DNA from: Desulfurivibrionaceae bacterium
Lineage (GTDB): Bacteria; Desulfobacterota; Desulfobulbia; Desulfobulbales; VMSU01
NCBI GenBank assembly: GCA_030145275.1
Contig: JAQYVV010000005.1
Span: 62,001-126,000 of the forward strand
Length of the DNA stretch: 64,000 bases
Direction: 5' to 3'
Below, in pieces: positions 15,581 through 25,800 of the stretch. Each line of letters begins with the position of its first letter. The stretch's first letter is position 1. Below the pieces are notes generated by a model, which made no database searches, was not told the origin of the DNA, and saw only the letters and a list, made by a program, of their open reading frames with translations. The translations under genes and the position numbers were made by a program.

Positions 15581-17662
15581 ATGATGATTCTGTTATCCAG
15601 AAAGTCATTTATCTGCTATTCCGCAGCCTGTTTGCTGTACTTTCTTAATTCTGAACAGGGCTTTTGTTCCTCTCTGCCTCTGACCGCCAATTGGAATTAT
15701 CAAAGTGGCAGTGATGCTGATGCGCAGTTTAATGAGAGTTACTCGGCCTCGCTCTCAAAATCCGTTGCTCTTAGCAATCAGGTTGCCCTTGGTGCCAATA
15801 TGCGATACGGACGCACCCGGAGTAAGGATTCAGGCCGTGAAATTATTAACATCAACCCCAACCTGCGCTATAGTTACGATGATGATTATAGCCAATTGGC
15901 TCTCTCGGTAGAGGCCAATGAAATTATTAACCCAGGTAGCGATAATGCCAATATCAGCGATCGCACCTGGCGGGCCAAATGGAACAATGCTTGGGTGTCC
16001 AGCGGCCTTTGGCCTGAACTCTCCCTTAGTTTTAGCAAAAACTACTCCTTTGACCATGCCCATCCAAAGACCAGCGATAACGTCTCCGACCAGCTCTCCT
16101 CTAAAGTGGCTTGGAGTCGTGACCTGGGCAGCTTGCAGCTTACCTATAGTTCAAGCGAAAATAAAAATATCATAGCCCTCTCCAGCTCGGTTAATGAGAA
16201 CTACGGCGTCCAGGTTAATACCTCCAAGCCTTTCTGGCAAAATAAGGCCCTGGTAAGTTTTTCCCAGAAATACTCCCATTCAGCTAATACCAATGAGGTA
16301 ACGGTTACCGAAAATACAGGCGTGGCCCATCGTGAGCTGAGTATATCCCAGGCCTACGCCAAGGAGACTGATGAGTTGAACATCCATGACCTGACTCTAT
16401 CTTCGCTGCCTGCCCTGTTGAATAATGATCGAAGCGATGCCGCGCTAAGGGTAAATAATCCTGCGCAACCTGTTAATATAGCATTGAAAACCGATTTTGA
16501 AATAATTGATCTGCTCTATCTTTATACTGATGTCGAACTTGCCATGGCAGTTGCGGATGATTTTATTTTTGACCTCTATATCAGTCCTAATGGTATAACC
16601 TGGACTCGGCAAAACACTGCCATTGCCTACAGCTATAATGGCATTGAAAAACGCTATGAATTTCAATTAAACGGGGTGCAGGAGGAGTATATCAAGCTGG
16701 TGGCGGTTGCCGATCCGGCTATTGAGGTAATCTTTACAGAAATTGAGGCTTACCTCTCTTATATTGGCAGCGTCGGCACAGTTTTTACCGATTCGACCTC
16801 CAGCGCCCAGTGGAATACCATGCTCTCCTTAAGTTTACAGATCACCCCGGATTTAAGTCTGAGCAGCTCCGGCAGTTATGATAAAAGGGAATCGTCCCAG
16901 GGGCCTGATAATATCAGGAATAACCTTTCCTCCACTGCCAGCTGGGTGGTCAGTGATTCTGTTTCCTCTAGTCTCAGCTTTAATCAGTCCTCGGCGCAGC
17001 GCGGCAGCGGTCCGGAGGCTCTCAGTCGCAATTACTCCCTCAGTGTCGGACTTGCCCCGATACCCACCATTTCTAGCAGCTTTAATACCAGCTATTCTGA
17101 GAATTTCCTGGACGGTGAGAAACTTTCCACCAATACCAGCTACTCTTTCTCCGCTAGAGGGATAATATACCCGGATCTGAACGCCGGGCTTAACTGTTCC
17201 TATTCTGAGTCAGAAGATCTACTGCAGGGTTCGACATCGACAAGTCTTGGCAGCACTGCTAATATTACCGCAAGGCTCTTTCCTGATCTACAGCTCAACT
17301 GGTCCGGGGGCTTGACTCAGTCCAATAGCGCTTCAGCATCATACCGTTCAGGTCTGGGCTGGAGCTGGAGGCCGTCTTCTCTGCTCTCCATGAGTGGTAG
17401 TTTTTCCCAATCCTGGGCTGAGACCTCGACGGCCGATATGAGTTATTCCATGACCGTGGCGACCAGCAGCAAGACGAGAGTTGGCCTTAGCTTCAATAAA
17501 CCTCTGAAGCCTGCAGGCGATTCGAGTTACGGGGCTAATATGTCCTGGAACATCAGCAGCCATCTCTCTTTGCAACTGAATGGCTCTTACGTTGATTCTC
17601 TTAGCGCTGTGGATACCTGGTCATTCGGGGCCAGATTGAATGCCAGATATTCTATATTGTAA
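15581..17662 (+). CDS. Predicted outer-membrane beta-barrel protein with internal discoidin-like domain
   Basis: 693 residues; a signal sequence ends around 'EQGFCSS'. The body is rich in Ser/Asn with alternating hydrophobic beta-strands ('SLSFNQSSAQRG', 'YSLSVGL', 'NTSYSFSARG') and ends in 'ARLNARYSIL', typical of large outer-membrane barrels. Around residues 290-390 a region ('DLYISPNGITWTRQN...EEYIKLVAVAD') looks like a discoidin/F5-8C-type fold inserted between strands. Its place with a 42-haem lipoprotein suggests the porin of a porin-cytochrome conduit, analogous in role to MtrB but not recognisably homologous. No haem motif is present. Function is inferred from context. Confidence 0.65.
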   Translation: MMILLSRKSFICYSAACLLYFLNSEQGFCSSLPLTANWNYQSGSDADAQFNESYSASLSKSVALSNQVALGANMRYGRTRSKDSGREIININPNLRYSYDDDYSQLALSVEANEIINPGSDNANISDRTWRAKWNNAWVSSGLWPELSLSFSKNYSFDHAHPKTSDNVSDQLSSKVAWSRDLGSLQLTYSSSENKNIIALSSSVNENYGVQVNTSKPFWQNKALVSFSQKYSHSANTNEVTVTENTGVAHRELSISQAYAKETDELNIHDLTLSSLPALLNNDRSDAALRVNNPAQPVNIALKTDFEIIDLLYLYTDVELAMAVADDFIFDLYISPNGITWTRQNTAIAYSYNGIEKRYEFQLNGVQEEYIKLVAVADPAIEVIFTEIEAYLSYIGSVGTVFTDSTSSAQWNTMLSLSLQITPDLSLSSSGSYDKRESSQGPDNIRNNLSSTASWVVSDSVSSSLSFNQSSAQRGSGPEALSRNYSLSVGLAPIPTISSSFNTSYSENFLDGEKLSTNTSYSFSARGIIYPDLNAGLNCSYSESEDLLQGSTSTSLGSTANITARLFPDLQLNWSGGLTQSNSASASYRSGLGWSWRPSSLLSMSGSFSQSWAETSTADMSYSMTVATSSKTRVGLSFNKPLKPAGDSSYGANMSWNISSHLSLQLNGSYVDSLSAVDTWSFGARLNARYSIL

Positions 17663-17707
17663 CGCTTAGTTGTAATTTTAACTAACCATGAAAAAGGAGT
17701 CTTGTAA

Positions 17708-18310
17708 ATGATGGAGCAAAAGATGCGCACAGGATCGCTGCTTTTTATTGTATGCTGCCTATTGACCCTGCCTGGCTGTATGTCTACTTGGTCTGATAAG
17801 GATTATTTTCTCCGTGATGATGTTGACATGAGCTTCATCTCGCGTATTGCAGTGTTAGATTTTGACGATAATGATCAAGGAGATGATGTTGCTGAACAGG
17901 TACGGGATCTAGTAACTACGCAGATCCTGGCCCGGGGGCTTTTTGATGTGATCGATAAGGGGTTGGTGAAAGGTGTTGTTATTGAAGAGTCGCCGGCCCG
18001 CGGCCGTTCGTATGTTGATGCTGCGTCTATTAAACGGATTGGCCAGCGTCTTGATGTGCAGGCCCTGTTGCTTGGCACCTTAGATTACTCAGGCGACGGG
18101 CGCAAGGGTGCCAGCACCTTTCCTGAACTTTCCATGACTTTACGTTTAATTGATGCAAATTCCGGGATGATTTTTTGGCAGGCCAGTGGACGGGCAAGTG
18201 GTGACTCCCTTTGGCGCCGAATTCTTGGGGTTTCGGCAGAGGACAGATACAGGGTTGCTATGCGTCTGATTGGGAATTTACTCTCCACCATCCCTGGGCA
18301 AGGGCAATAG
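17708..18310 (+). CDS. CsgG/TolB-like lipoprotein 1
   Basis: 200 residues with a type II signal peptide (lipobox LPGC at about residue 24). The remainder resembles the CsgG/FlgO/LpoB-type alpha-beta domain: 'RIAVLDFDDN', 'LVTTQILARGLFDVID', 'LDVQALLLGTLDYSG' and 'LRLIDANSGMIFWQASG'. A Shine-Dalgarno AAGGAG lies 8 bases upstream. It is the first of three consecutive proteins with this kind of domain between the barrel and the haem proteins. A role as an outer-membrane export or assembly factor is inference. Confidence 0.75.
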   Translation: MMEQKMRTGSLLFIVCCLLTLPGCMSTWSDKDYFLRDDVDMSFISRIAVLDFDDNDQGDDVAEQVRDLVTTQILARGLFDVIDKGLVKGVVIEESPARGRSYVDAASIKRIGQRLDVQALLLGTLDYSGDGRKGASTFPELSMTLRLIDANSGMIFWQASGRASGDSLWRRILGVSAEDRYRVAMRLIGNLLSTIPGQGQ

Positions 18311-18317
18311 GAAAAAG

Positions 18318-18398
18318 TTGTCAGTTGGCAGTGGACAGTAAAAAAACTATGTTAGTTTAGGGCCGTTAAGTTTTTACTGACAACTGATAACTGACAAC
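18318..18398. repeat. Heptad-array palindrome
   Basis: GTTGTCA-GTTGGCA-GTGGACA-GT...and the inverted ACTGACAACTGATAACTGACAAC. It has the same architecture as 2026-2152 but a different heptad. It lies in the 653-base gap between two CsgG-like genes. Confidence 0.8.
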
Positions 18399-18552
18399 TC
18401 AGCGCACAGGTTCTGTTGTGGAAGAGGTATATCTTCCTTTACTTGCCTCCTGCTTGATTCTGAGTTATATTTACCATTGTGCTACAATGTATTATTGTGT
18501 CTTAATGTAAAGTGCCTATTAGGCAAACTCAGTTCAGACAACACTAACTAAC

Positions 18553-18586
18553 CTGGATCCCTGATAAAAACATTCAGGGATGACGA
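18553..18586 (+). repeat. R4 palindromic repeat, copy 6
   Basis: CTGGATCCCTGATAAAAACATTCAGGGATGACGA. It forms an inverted pair with the next copy, 15 bases away, with no gene between them. Confidence 0.88.
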
Positions 18587-18601
18587 TGAAAGTGATTATG
18601 C

Positions 18602-18634
18602 CGTCATTCCGGCATGTTGTTAGCCGGAATCCAG
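18602..18634 (-). repeat. R4 palindromic repeat, copy 7
   Basis: CGTCATTCCGGCATGTTGTTAGCCGGAATCCAG, an uninterrupted copy. It is the clearest empty-site reference for the mini-inserts at 821 and 1172. Confidence 0.9.
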
Positions 18635-18827
18635 TTAACTAAGCTTAGTTTGCTATAGAGCCACATAATGTAATTAGGATTACCGAGGTTTTGCCAGTGG
18701 AAGGTGTGTAAACTTGTTAATAAGTTATAACTCCTTGTTTTTTTTAAAATAAAATTCCCTTAAGATGTTTGCCGGGAGGGTATGGAAATTGCATCAAAAG
18801 TGATATGTAGTATTTGTAACTGATCAC

Positions 18828-18943
18828 TTAGTGCCTTATAACTTAAATTCTGTCACAAAAAACGAGAATTCCAAAAAAGAACAATGTTCCCAATATGTTG
18901 CAGACCACTGTTAAGGCACTTATTTCCGGTTTATCCGGATTAG
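18828..18943 (+). repeat. R2 palindromic element, copy b
   Basis: TTAGTGCCTTATAACTTAAATT...CACTGTTAAGGCACTTATTTCCGG with a terminal CCGG hairpin. It ends 20 bases before the start of the next gene and contains the uninterrupted AAAAAACGAGAATTCC site that is filled in copy d. Confidence 0.88.
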
Positions 18944-18963
18944 TTTTTGAGAGGGTTAATATT

Positions 18964-20586
18964 ATGAAGAGAATAGTCTCAATATTACAGATAATATTTA
19001 TTCTGCAGGTTGCCCCGGTTGGTGCTGCAACTATTGCTCTCTTTCCCTTTGAGGACTTCAGCACCAACTCTGGAATTGGTGCGAAACTTATCACTGAAAT
19101 TGTCTCCTCTCAGGTTGAGTTGGCTGGCCATGTTGTTGTCTGCCCTGCGGAGTTGAATGATTTTATGGGCCGGCACCGTATTCGTCAATATGGTGTGATT
19201 AGCAGCGAACAGGCCCAACTTGCCCAGAAGGAACTCGGGATTGATTATATTTTGCTTGGTTCTGTTATGCTTAAGGAGGAGCGTCAAACAACTGCAACTG
19301 CATCAATTTTTACCCTGGTGAGGGCTGCGGATGCCCATGTGGTCTGGAGTTATGTAGATAGTTATAGTCTGGCAGATCACCAGGCGATGTTTAATCTTTC
19401 CGGCCCTTCTAATCTGGAAGATCTCTGGACCCTGCTTGCCCTTGATGCCTTTGCTGAGTTGCCTGAAATCATGCTTGCTAACCTGCTTCCTGAACAAGAA
19501 AGCGGTAACATTATCGTCGAACATAGTGAGCCTAATCTTCAGATTGACTTTGCTGCGTTTCATCCTCGCCATGTAAAACCTGGTGAAAACGTCAATTGTT
19601 CTGTGCGCTTTCGGACTTTAAATATCAGTGAAGAGGGGGAGCCCACTGTTTTTATCAAGGTCGGCAGCCGGGTGCATACGGCCCAGACTGATGACGGTTT
19701 TGAGTATGAGGTTTCCTGGGTTGCAACTGAAGGTAATCCCGGCCCGCCTTTCAAGTTGGCGATGAATGACCCTGACCTCTTCTACCGTGGCATGTGGGAC
19801 AGTGAAAATCTTGAGGCTGGCTACCCTGTCAATATTGTTGTGGAATGGCCCTCCGGTAGACATGATGAGTTGTATATCGGCTCTTATATTGTTGACAGCA
19901 CTCCTCCTGACCTAAAACTTATAGCCAGCGCCAAGGAGTATAATAACAGGAAAATATTTCGGCAGCGGCTCCCCTTGACCGTACGCTGGGGAAGACCTGA
20001 AAAAGTCGATCGCTGGAAATTAGCGGTATATGATCAGGAGAATAAACAGGTTATCAGCACTAAAGGCACGGCTGAGCCGCCTGCCTCTTTTCTCTGGAAG
20101 GGGACAAACAGCAGTAATAAAAAGGCGGAAGAGGGTCTCTATTCTGTTGTTCTGCAGGTTTGGGATCTGGCAGGAAATAGAACTGTTTCCACCGAAGAAG
20201 TCTACTATCTGCCGGAACTTCCTGAGGTTGAATTGACTCCGGTTGTGTCTCCTGAAGATGAGAGTATACAATTGGCTTTATTCCTTGATCATGAGCCCCT
20301 GGTACCATTGAAGTATTGGCGGCTGGAGGTTTGGGCCTCAAATAATGATTTGCTAAGTTTTCACGAGGGTACCAATTTTCCGGAGAGTATCACCTTAGCC
20401 GCTCTTGATTCTATTAACGTTGACGATGATATTGATGCAAAATTAATGGTACTCGATGAGCTTGGTGGAGAAATGGTGACCAGCTTTAAGGGGTTGTACG
20501 CTATGGCTGCGGCTCTTCAGGAAATGGATCAGACGCAGGATGATACTCAAAAATCGTCTGGGTCCGGCTGGGATGAGGGCTTTTGA
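18964..20586 (+). CDS. Secreted TolB/CsgG-like protein with FlgD-type Ig domain
   Basis: ATG 18964 is chosen: GAGAGGG stands 10 bases upstream and a cleavable signal sequence follows ('IIFILQVAPVGAATIALFPF'). This gives 540 residues. The N-terminal domain (about 22-190) has the CsgG/FlgT-like pattern 'IALFPFEDFS', 'GIDYILLGSVM' and 'VRAADAHVVWSYVDSY'. The central region looks beta-rich. A FlgD-like Ig domain lies near residues 350-430 ('EEGLYSVVLQVWDLAGNRT'). Function is unknown. It is coupled to the following lipoprotein gene (4-base overlap). Confidence 0.7.
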   Translation: MKRIVSILQIIFILQVAPVGAATIALFPFEDFSTNSGIGAKLITEIVSSQVELAGHVVVCPAELNDFMGRHRIRQYGVISSEQAQLAQKELGIDYILLGSVMLKEERQTTATASIFTLVRAADAHVVWSYVDSYSLADHQAMFNLSGPSNLEDLWTLLALDAFAELPEIMLANLLPEQESGNIIVEHSEPNLQIDFAAFHPRHVKPGENVNCSVRFRTLNISEEGEPTVFIKVGSRVHTAQTDDGFEYEVSWVATEGNPGPPFKLAMNDPDLFYRGMWDSENLEAGYPVNIVVEWPSGRHDELYIGSYIVDSTPPDLKLIASAKEYNNRKIFRQRLPLTVRWGRPEKVDRWKLAVYDQENKQVISTKGTAEPPASFLWKGTNSSNKKAEEGLYSVVLQVWDLAGNRTVSTEEVYYLPELPEVELTPVVSPEDESIQLALFLDHEPLVPLKYWRLEVWASNNDLLSFHEGTNFPESITLAALDSINVDDDIDAKLMVLDELGGEMVTSFKGLYAMAAALQEMDQTQDDTQKSSGSGWDEGF

Positions 20587-21248
20587 TTGTGGTATTTAGC
20601 TCGCCCTTTATTGCTCTCGCCTGGCGCGGGGTTGCCTTGACCTTCAGGAGTGCTGAGGCCCAATCTTTTATTGTCTGCTGTACTCTCATTTTTTTACAGG
20701 GGTGTTCTTTAGGACAGCAAGAGCCGCTCTATCAGCAGCTGTCGGAAACCCCTGGTCAACCACTTTGCCGTCTTGTCGTTCTTCCTTTTGCAAATCATAC
20801 CGAGTCTAGCCAGGCAGGGGCTGTTGTTACGAAAATATTTGCCTCTTCGTTGCAAAGAGCCGGCTATTCAGTGGCCTTGGAGGGGAATGTCCGGCAGCTT
20901 TACCAGCAGCTTCGGATTCGCATTGATGATGAGGTGACTCAAGAACATTATCGGATCATTGCTGCTCAGTTGCAGGCGGATGCCTTGGTTATTGGTAAAG
21001 TTGTAGAGTTTCAGGAAAATGTTGAGAAGGGCCGACTTGACCCTACCGTAGCTTTTGAGGTTGGTTTAATGGAGACGGGTTCACAGCGCCGTCTTTTTAC
21101 AACCTATTTTAAAAAAACTGGAAAAAACTATCGAAAGGTTTTACATTTTGGACTTATTAATACACTCTTCAGATTGACAAGAATCATGTCTGATGATGTT
21201 ATTGAACAATGGATAAACAAAGGTTTACATACATGCGCACCTTCATAA
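20583..21248 (+). CDS. CsgG/LpoB-like lipoprotein 2
   Basis: The start is uncertain. TTG 20583 overlaps the previous stop; GTG 20589 or TTG 20634-20638 would give a more normal lipoprotein signal ending at lipobox LQGC (about residue 41 of the track protein). The mature part has the same alpha-beta pattern as its neighbours ('CRLVVLPFANHT', 'FASSLQRAGYSVALEGNV', 'LQADALVIGKVVEFQ'). It overlaps the next gene by 16 bases. Probably an outer-membrane lipoprotein working with the two other CsgG-like proteins. Confidence 0.65.
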   Translation: MIVVFSSPFIALAWRGVALTFRSAEAQSFIVCCTLIFLQGCSLGQQEPLYQQLSETPGQPLCRLVVLPFANHTESSQAGAVVTKIFASSLQRAGYSVALEGNVRQLYQQLRIRIDDEVTQEHYRIIAAQLQADALVIGKVVEFQENVEKGRLDPTVAFEVGLMETGSQRRLFTTYFKKTGKNYRKVLHFGLINTLFRLTRIMSDDVIEQWINKGLHTCAPS

Positions 21249-22855
21249 CAGCAGTAGTTTTCTCTTTTTTTTGTTTGTATTCTTCTTCCGGATCGGCTGC
21301 CAATTGGCCGTGGCAGTCAACCGCCCTGCTGACGCTTGATGAGGTCGAATATAGTGGGGAGGAGTTTGAGCAGTGGTGGAAATGGTGGAATGAGGAACCC
21401 CATGCGGCTCCTGATCTTGAGCTTTTCATTGATTGGCAGTTAAAAGTTAAAGAGGCTGAAAGGATGGAACTATTTACTACTGCCCAGGTGCGGAAGAAAG
21501 TCGATACTTTTTTGAAGGCGCGGACTCTGCTTTTATTACAAGACGAAGAGGTACGAAGCAAAGTAATTTATTCTGAAGCTGAACTGCGGCAAGAGTATGA
21601 AACATCATACCTGCCGGTATGGCATCTTGGCTTACTTGCCTTTTCGACTCAGGAGGCTGCTGCCTCAGCCCTGCAAAACCTGAATAATGGTCAAACAGAT
21701 CTTGAATCTTTGGTGGCAAGCGCTCATGAAGAGAAGACCTTGGTGCGCTATGAAACAAAAATGAAACGGCCTGCTAACTCTTCTTCTGCCTGGCGGGGTA
21801 TTCTTGACCCCTTACAGGAACATCAGGCTCTTGCCCTGGGGGGGGAAGCGGCCCCCTATAAAATTATTTACCTTATTAAAAAACAGGGCGAAGAGGGTGA
21901 GGATTTTCAGCAATTTACTGATATAATCAAGAGTAATAAACGCAAACAAAAGGAGCGGGAATTGACCTTTCAACTGGTTGAGAGGCTGAAAGAAAAATAT
22001 AATGTGAGAGTTGATGAGGAGATCTACAAGCGCCTTGAAAGTGAAGAAGCTGAATCTCCTGAAAATGAAGATGTTGTTCTTTACTCTGATAAAATTAATG
22101 TTACCGTTGGCCAGTTTATGGCAGGTTTTAAAAAGACCAGCAAGGGGCAGAGAGAGGCCGCCAGCCGCAGCCAGTCTGCTGGGAATATTTCCATGCGTTG
22201 GTACCTCAATAGCTTAATATCAAGTAGTGTGGTCAGCTGGGAAAGCCTTGACCGCCACTATGAAGAAAGGCCTCCCTTTAGTTGGATATTTCGTTTTTAT
22301 CGGGAGAATGTTATGACTAAGGCCTATATCGCCATGATGCAGAGTTCTATTGGACTTCCGACGCAAGAGGAGATAGAGGCATATTATCAAGAAAAGGTTG
22401 AACAGTACAGGTTGCCAGGAGAGGTGCGGGTTAAACTGTTAAGCGCTGCACCAGATCTCCTTCGCAAGGTAAGGCTGCAGACCCTGGCCGGGGAAGGGTT
22501 GGCTAAAGTGGTAAGCGGCCTTGAGGGTGTAACCCTGAAATCTGTGACTTTCCAAGAAGAGAGCCTGCCTGCTGCGATTAAGGAAAATATAAAGTTCTTA
22601 TCCGCACAGGAGCTAAGCCCATCCTTTAGTTATGAAGGTAAAGAAACCATGGCGCAGCTGCTCGGCAAGTCCGAAGAACAGGTGCCCACCCTTGCGCATA
22701 TTCAGGAACGTATTAGCAAAGATCTCCATGAACAGAAAAAAAAGGAGGCAATGGATAGCCTGCATGAAAAATTGCGTCAGCACTCGACAATTGCCATAAA
22801 CAAACCACTCTGGTTAAGTATTACTAAGAAATTACAGGAAGAAAATGAGCAATAA
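21233..22855 (+). CDS. Parvulin/SurA-like periplasmic prolyl isomerase-chaperone
   Basis: ATG 21233 follows AAAGG at a good distance and starts a signal sequence ('FITAVVFSFFCLYSSSGSA'); the track start 21209 is less likely. The protein has 540 residues, highly charged and helical. SurA-like N-terminal helices include 'TAQVRKKVDTFLKARTLLLLQDEEV', followed by a parvulin-type region ('VWHLGLLAFSTQEAAASAL...LVASAHEEK') and a second such segment with 'TQEEIEAYYQEKVEQYRLPGEVRV'. It likely helps fold the barrel or cytochromes in the periplasm. The stop overlaps the start of the 42-haem cytochrome gene by 11 bases, a strong coupling signal. Confidence 0.7.
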   Translation: MRTFITAVVFSFFCLYSSSGSAANWPWQSTALLTLDEVEYSGEEFEQWWKWWNEEPHAAPDLELFIDWQLKVKEAERMELFTTAQVRKKVDTFLKARTLLLLQDEEVRSKVIYSEAELRQEYETSYLPVWHLGLLAFSTQEAAASALQNLNNGQTDLESLVASAHEEKTLVRYETKMKRPANSSSAWRGILDPLQEHQALALGGEAAPYKIIYLIKKQGEEGEDFQQFTDIIKSNKRKQKERELTFQLVERLKEKYNVRVDEEIYKRLESEEAESPENEDVVLYSDKINVTVGQFMAGFKKTSKGQREAASRSQSAGNISMRWYLNSLISSSVVSWESLDRHYEERPPFSWIFRFYRENVMTKAYIAMMQSSIGLPTQEEIEAYYQEKVEQYRLPGEVRVKLLSAAPDLLRKVRLQTLAGEGLAKVVSGLEGVTLKSVTFQEESLPAAIKENIKFLSAQELSPSFSYEGKETMAQLLGKSEEQVPTLAHIQERISKDLHEQKKKEAMDSLHEKLRQHSTIAINKPLWLSITKKLQEENEQ

Positions 22856-25800
22856 ATACTCTAAAAAACGAATTTTATTTATTATTAATTCTCTGCTTAT
22901 AATTGTCCTTTATTTTACTTTACAGGCATGTGTCTCGGGCAATACCCCACAGAAAAACACCCAGAGAAGACAGGCCTGTACAGACTGTCATGCTGATTGG
23001 GCAGAGTCTTTTCAACAAGGTAACACCCATAAGCCGGTTGAGGCTGGCAAGTGCCGGACTTGTCATCTGCCCCATGGCCTTATTGCCGTAGTCCAGTTGA
23101 CCTCTCCTGCACCCCGACTCTGTTTTGCCTGTCACAAAGATATTCCTGAAAGTATTGAGAAAAAAGTTGTTCATCAACCGGCCAAAAATGGCAAATGTCT
23201 AGAGTGCCATAATTCTCATAATTCAACCAATGAGCACCTTCTGAAAAATAGTGAGAGAGAACTCTGCTTTCAATGTCACGAACAAGACCGTTACAGCAAG
23301 AAAAATGTTCATAAGCCGGTGGCCGAAAAATGTATAACCTGCCATGCCCCGCATGGTTCCGACTATCCGGCTTTAACTGATAAAAAACTTGCAGAGCTTT
23401 GCGCTCAATGTCATGACTTTAAAGCTGCTTCATTTGTTGCTAAGCATTATGGTAAAAAAGTAACCGATGGATGCCTGACCTGCCATGACCCGCATAGTTC
23501 TGAGAGTGAAGGGCTGTTGAAGCCATTTATTCACCCATCGATTGAGGGCGGCGGTTGTGATAGCTGTCATGATAAAATGGAGATGCGGGGCGGCAAGAGT
23601 GCAGAGCAGATGTCTTCGCTCTGCGTCAGTTGTCACCCTTCCCATGTAGGCGGTTTTCTGCACGAGCCCTATGTGAACGGCCAATGCCTTGAATGTCACG
23701 CTGTCCACGCCAGCGATTACCTGGCCATTGCGGCCCGGCCTCTCCAGCAGCTCTGTACTGAATGTCATGACCAGCACACAGGCATACAAAAAGGATCTTT
23801 GCACGAACCTGCCCAAAAGGGTGATTGTCTCTCCTGTCATCAGAGCCATTGGTCAGAGAATGCACAATTGCTCACCGTGTCCGGTAACGACCTCTGTTTT
23901 AAATGCCATGACCAGGCTGATTTTACAGGCAAAGGTAGGAAACGTCTCCACGAGCCGGTCGGCCAGGGAGAATGTCTTGATTGTCATGAAGCACATGCTG
24001 CTCCACAAAAGAGTCTGCTTAACGAAAAACAGGGCAAGCTCTGTTTCTCCTGCCATGATCAGACCGCCGGTGAGATCTACCACTCCTCTGTGCATCGTCC
24101 CTTTGCCGAAGGAAATTGCAGCAGCTGTCACCAGCCGCACCAATCTTCTGCGCCCCATTTTCTGAAGGATTCTGTAAGTCTTAACAAGCTGTGTTTGCAA
24201 TGTCACGCCCAAATAGAGGAGAAACTTAAAGAGACACCGCATCAGCCGGTCGCAAAAGGCAAGTGTACTAACTGCCATGACTCCCATGCTGCTAACCGCA
24301 AAGCCCTATTGCTTGAGAATCCTGGCAAGCTTTGTCTGAGCTGCCATGATGACATGAAATTTGCGGCAGAGTCAAAAGGCAGGATTATTCATGAACCAAT
24401 CAGGGAGGGTAATTGTACCGTCTGTCATGATCCGCATGGTACGGTCAAACCACAAAACCTAAAAAAAATGGAACCAGGTCTATGCCTTGATTGCCATGCG
24501 GAAATATCTCAATTCTGGAGCACTGGCTCAGCTCACGAACCAGCTTCGCAGCAATGTACAACCTGCCATCTGTCACACTCTGGAGATAATGAAGCCTTGT
24601 TACGCAAAGAAGCAGCGTCTATTTGTGGAGATTGCCATGAGAGTGGAGCGGAGCTACAGGCCACTCATAAAGGGATGAAACTTTCTCCGCTAGGATGCGT
24701 GAACTGCCATGACCCTCATGGCAGCGCTAATAATAAGCTTCTGCGTCCTGTCTTGCATGAACCTTTTAATTCCGCTGATTGTCTTTCATGTCATGATAGC
24801 CAGGGAGCTGTTACCACCGGGCCGAAATGTTTTGACTGCCACGAAAAAGATGACGGCAAGGTTGTGCACGCACCATACCGGCAAAACAAATGTGCTGACT
24901 GTCATCAGACCCATGCCGCTGATTATCCAGGCCTTTTAGTCAACTCGGGCGCCAGTCTATGCGCAACTTGTCATGCTGATATCGCCAAAAAAAGTAGCGC
25001 TCAAAAGCTTCATAAGCCTTTTCAGGAGGGACGCTGTCAGACCTGCCATGCCAGCCATACTTCAGATCATAAGAACCTCCTCCATGATTCTTTGTCCACC
25101 GCCTGTATGGAGTGTCATACTGATTTGCCCCAGGGGGTGAAGAATCTTCATTCCCCTTTTGCCAAAGGTGAATGTTTAACTTGTCATTTAGCACATGGCG
25201 GGTCCAATGATAACCTTCTGGTGGAGAAAAGTGATAATCTTTGCTATCAGTGTCATCAAAAGGACAGGGTTATCGGGCAGCACAAATCTCCGGTCCCGCT
25301 TACCGGTAATTGTGTGAGTTGCCATGATCCTCATGGCAGCAATCAGAAGGCTATCATCCGTGAGTTCATCCATGAGCCATTTAGTGATGATTGCAGTTAT
25401 TGCCACCAGTCTGGTCAGGAAATCACCAATGAGTTATGTCTCCAATGCCATGAACGGGTCAGGGATGATTATTTGTTGCCCCATAGTCATTTGACCATGG
25501 TTGATAAGAAAGAAGGCTGCCTGACTTGCCATACCCCTCATGCCGGAAAGACAGCGGCAATGCTCAGAGATGAGGTAGACCAGGTCTGTCTAGAATGTCA
25601 TCAGCAGTCTCTTGACCGCTATGACGGGAAAAAACATGTGCATCAGGATATGGACAACTGTACGGACTGTCACGCTGGCCATGGTTCCAGTGCCCCGGCC
25701 ATGCTGAAAGGGGATGGCAGCACCACCTGTACATCATGCCATAAGAGCCATGATTCTTTTACCCACCCTATAGGAGAAGGGGTTTTGGATCATCGCAATC

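Noticed and set aside
18778-18793. GG-N10-GC (GGTATGGAAATTGC) as a second sigma54 promoter
   Set aside because: Spacing and the TTGCA box fit, but the -24 element lacks TGGCA and R2b would lie in the leader. Too weak to call.
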